NCBI GenBank assembly: GCA_036897625.1
Contig: JAYMTA010000866.1
Location: 1 to 23,511 of the forward strand
DNA length: 23,511 bases
From: Pelargonium cotyledonis
Taxonomy: Eukaryota > Streptophyta > Magnoliopsida > Geraniales > Geraniaceae
Direction: 5' to 3'
The notes under the pieces were generated by a model. The model was not told the origin of the DNA, made no database searches, and worked only from the letters and a program-made list of their open reading frames with translations. The translations under genes and the position numbers were made by a program. Every line of letters begins with the position of its first letter. Position 1 is the first letter of the stretch. Below, in pieces: positions 20,903-23,511 of the stretch.

Positions 20903-21019
20903 CATTAAAAAAAAAAGTATTAAAAAAAGTTCAAGGGGCTAGATTACTAATTTAATAAAAGTTTGGGCCACTTTTATAATTTCTTTCTTAAATTAGGCCA
21001 AAAAGACAAAAAAAAAACC

Positions 21020-21968
21020 GTAGAGCAAAGCTAGGGATTAGATGGATAGTCAAAGAAAAATATTATTTAAATGTAGGAGATGCAAAACCTGCTGGCTTTA
21101 CACACAACTATCCATTGAAAACTTGCTTGCTAGCAAACCAAACGCTCAAATTAGTGAAAGGAAACACACACAAAAACATTGCAATGACACTTTAACTTGA
21201 CTAATTCTATTCAAAATTTATCATTAGTCATTACAATATACATATAGGTCCTGCTAGTAAGTAGTTTAGCTGGCAAATGGCTAAACAGAATAATAATATT
21301 CAACAACCAAGTCATTATCATTCTATGCAATTAGTGTCTACATGCATCTGATTTTATATAAAGCCATAGAGAGTCAAAATCAAACCTCCTGCTCAAAACA
21401 CACCAGATGGAGAAAAACAAATCTTCAATAATTCAGTAGACAGACAGGACTCAATCTTCATTGCTTCCTTGCTTGCTCCTAATACCCATTATTACTTCAC
21501 TCATATACTACTTATCCAAACTTAAACCAACTCACACCACATGCATATGATGTATAAGTTGGATGGGACTCAGATCACAAACATTACCATCACATGGTCC
21601 ATGGATGAGACCCAAAGCCTCCTCACATCCCTCCCTATCACTCACATTCATACGCAGTCTTCAAACAATCTTTCTACATGGGGAAAAAAAAAATAGAACT
21701 AATCTGAAATAACTCACAATGGGGCGATACTTAAACTGTACAAGAGAAAGCAGTCAAGCTTCAAAAGCAAATGTGTAAAGCTTTTTCACCTTTTTACATC
21801 TTGCCACTTGATGACTATGCCATTCTAAAGAGTTCCTACTACAACTAATCAAACAAAAGCTGCAATTAGATACAAATTTGCATTATTTTCACTCTACAGT
21901 CTACTGGCATTACAGTGACAAAGGGTATAATGGTATTTTAAAAACTAAACAAGCTTGGAGGGGCATAC
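21020..21968. other. Intergenic DNA downstream of the Alfin-like gene
   Basis: No gene, RNA or further transposon end is visible. The region is AT-rich and CA-rich, with scattered A runs. Part of it may belong to a long 3' UTR of the Alfin-like gene. Confidence 0.4.
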
Positions 21969-22091
21969 CTGATGTACCTGACCCGCAAAACACCGGCAGC
22001 AGTTTGCAACGTCACTGAGATATGATATGATGGAGGAGCTGCATAAAGATTTTGATAGGTGATGGAGTAAGCGATTCACTGACAGACTTTC
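21969..22091 (-). other. Exon-like open segment downstream of the Alfin-like stop codon
   Basis: On the minus strand 22091-21969 is 123 bases with no stop in one frame (41 codons). It is preceded by an acceptor-like GTTTGTAG and followed by a donor-like GTATGC. It is less AT-rich than its surroundings. It lies beyond the stop codon of the Alfin-like gene, so it may be part of its 3' UTR, an alternative exon, or chance. Confidence 0.3.
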
Positions 22092-22457
22092 CTACAAACA
22101 ATCCTACTTGAATATAACACCTTAATCAATCAAATATGCCGCATAATGAGCATAACATTGCTCTAGCAAACCCAAGGCAAAAAAAAAAATGCAGATACAC
22201 TTTACACATCCAGACAACCAGACCAAATCAGAGATTGCATGCACACACATATTATATATCTAGTAGCAACAACAATTAAAATCACAGTTCAAGAGAAAGT
22301 TAGAACAGAAACCGGGGTAGCAAAACCTAAGAAATCTCATCTGCAGTCTTTCAACTTCAGAAACCAAAATGGGTAACTGACTCTGTTTTTTCTTTCAAAC
22401 TGTAACGAAAAAAGTTCTAAACCTTTTCACTGCTAAGATTGGTATTGGTTCACAACT

Positions 22458-22976
22458 TCAAACTCTGAATCTCTTGTTACTGCAACTTGGGCACTTATAA
22501 TGCTTAATATGCTCAGCCTTAGCGGGAGTGATCTTTACACATTTTCCATGGAACCATCTCTCACATATATCACAGCAAATCCAGAACTCATCTGTGGCAT
22601 AGTTATCCCCACATGCCCCACAAGTAGCTCCTTGTTCATCATCCTCCTCTTCTTCTTCTGCACTCTCTTCTTCTTCTTTGGGTGGTGGAGACATTTTCAC
22701 AGGCTTGGTTGGGGGCTCAGGTTGACGTGATTGCTGTAAGATAGCATCCAAACAGCAAACATAAGATAAGAATTTGACATATCAAGCAAAAAGAGAAAGA
22801 TATGGCATATAGAATGGGAACAACGTATGTAATATAGGTAACTTCTTACCGTCTTCCCACTTGATTTGTTTTTCCCACTGTTATGGGTGGCGGAATGGTC
22901 CTTTGGCTGCTTAACAATTCCTGTCACAACTTCAAATATGGTCGGGATATCATTCATCATCTGGAAAAGTCTCTTC
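22458..22976 (-). CDS. AL: Alfin-like PHD-finger protein, two 3'-terminal exons (partial)
   Basis: Exons 22976-22850 and 22733-22458 join at a phase-0 GT-AG border and end at a stop codon at 22460-22458. The first begins with the last base of a split Arg codon ([20 protein letters not shown]), part of the conserved Alfin N-terminal domain. A variable Lys/Ser/Pro linker and a Glu/Asp-rich stretch follow. The C-terminus is a complete C4HC3 PHD finger: CGAC, then CCDIC, His in WFHGKC, and CPSC, ending SNKRFRV. The motif TDEFWICCD includes the aromatic and acidic residues used by Alfin-like proteins to read H3K4me2/3. These are plant nuclear chromatin readers acting in gene repression and stress or seed responses. 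The 5' exons lie past the right edge. The subtype cannot be set from this part. Confidence 0.93.
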
Positions 22977-23472
22977 CTGTATGCCAACCAACATTAGAAC
23001 CATATTTTGGTTTTAAACTATAAATTATGGTTGAATGTCCCATTATTCCTTTTAAATGAAAGGGACAATAACAAGTTAACAACATTTTCTAGCAATGCGT
23101 TCAATATTCTCACTGGACTGGCTTATGACCTCAAGACAGTACATGTTTCTCAGTCGAATTGGTGCAAGAGATTTCTCTTAGAGGATAAGATACTCAAATT
23201 AGCCAAATATCGTTCCTAGAAGTAAAAGATTCTTCAGCCAAATTAGTGTAGTCAGCACAAACAAGTATAAATCTTAATTCATAAAATATTTCCTATTTAA
23301 CTGCAGAAGCTTAATCATGGATCTCAGATATGCCCCAAATACAACAAACAACAACTCAGCCTTCACCCAAACCTCGTTAGGTATCAGGCTACAGGAACCC
23401 TTTAGCAAACCTATTTGGAATCCTCCACGTGTAATCTCCTTCTCCACTCAAACCTTTATAGAGCTTATTCAG

Positions 23473-23510
<38 letters not shown>

Positions 23511-23511
23511 T
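22977..23511 (-). other. Intron of the Alfin-like gene, running off the window
   Basis: The acceptor CAG at 22979-22977 precedes the 22976 exon, in a phase-2 position of the Alfin domain. No further exon with Alfin similarity appears up to the edge, so this intron is at least 535 bases. It ends in an AT microsatellite. Confidence 0.75.
23475..23507. repeat. (AT)n microsatellite
   Basis: There is an uninterrupted run of 33 alternating A and T bases inside the Alfin-like intron. Confidence 0.97.

Larger units (their letters stand above)
19507..21019. mobile_element. Long terminal-inverted-repeat element, non-autonomous, Mutator-like or fold-back
   Basis: The left arm (about 19507-19985) and right arm (about 20282-21019) are inverted copies. 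The outer segment 19524-19591 matches the complement of 20932-20999 at 67 of 68 bases. The match continues inward with more differences to GGTGTGTTGCGCGC (19957-19970) against GTGCGCAACGCACC (20297-20310). The right arm is longer because of a nested SINE (20582-20733) and a 30-bp tandem expansion. The core (19986-20281) is GC-rich and codes for nothing recognisable. I see no transposase and no clear target duplication, so the class is inference. Arms of several hundred bases fit MULE or fold-back elements. Confidence 0.82.

Noticed and set aside
19486..21040. A target-site duplication flanking the long inverted-repeat element
   Set aside because: The bases next to the two ends (TTTTAAAAT and GTAGAGCAA) do not match; AATCCCT and AGGGATT further out are inverted, not direct, and may be chance.
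23300..23440. A further upstream exon of the Alfin-like gene
   Set aside because: No minus-strand frame here resembles the Alfin N-terminal domain; the sequence reads as intron.

Overview
The window is nuclear DNA of a flowering plant, most likely a dicot. It has intron-rich genes with GT-AG junctions and AT-rich introns, a chloroplast-type transit peptide, plant-specific families (Alfin-like PHD, RABD2, RGGA) and layered plant transposable elements. I cannot name the species.

Five host genes can be modelled. From left to right they are: (1) a six-exon plastid-type FAD-dependent monooxygenase of the CTF2/zeaxanthin-epoxidase-like family (+, 934-4000); (2) a small single-pass membrane protein of unknown function (-, about 4458-5070), convergent with the first gene; (3) an eight-exon RAB1/RABD2 small GTPase of ER-to-Golgi traffic (+, 10242-13011); (4) a seven-exon RGG-box mRNA-binding protein of the RGGA/HABP4/SERBP1 family (+, 14971-17762); (5) the two 3'-terminal exons of an Alfin-like PHD-finger histone reader (-, 22458-22976), whose upstream exons lie beyond the right edge. 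The reconstructed exon phases close exactly for genes 1, 3 and 4, and for the visible part of gene 5. The genes are not a functional operon-like group. They are independent housekeeping or regulatory loci separated by repeat-rich spacers.

The spacers record a history of insertions. At 6541-9713 a Tourist-like MITE (TIR pair, TAA duplication) is split by a 5'-truncated, mutated LINE with RT, zinc-knuckle and RNase H regions, a poly(A) tail and its own target-site duplication. At 18606-19210 there is a short poly(A)-tailed retroposon with an 11-bp exact duplication. At 19507-21019 there is a long inverted-repeat element with arms of about 0.5 kb or more. Its roughly 300-bp core is GC-rich and built from GGAC-type motifs. 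Its right arm carries a nested tRNA-like SINE (minus strand, 14-bp duplication) and a 30-bp tandem expansion. Local tandem duplications occur at 1444-1489 (23 bp, copying a splice donor), 5811-6143 (about 172 bp) and 13581-13698 (59 bp).

The points most worth following up are the duplicated 5' splice site in gene 1, the long-TIR element with its unusual core, the MITE/LINE nesting, and the unresolved C-terminus of gene 2.
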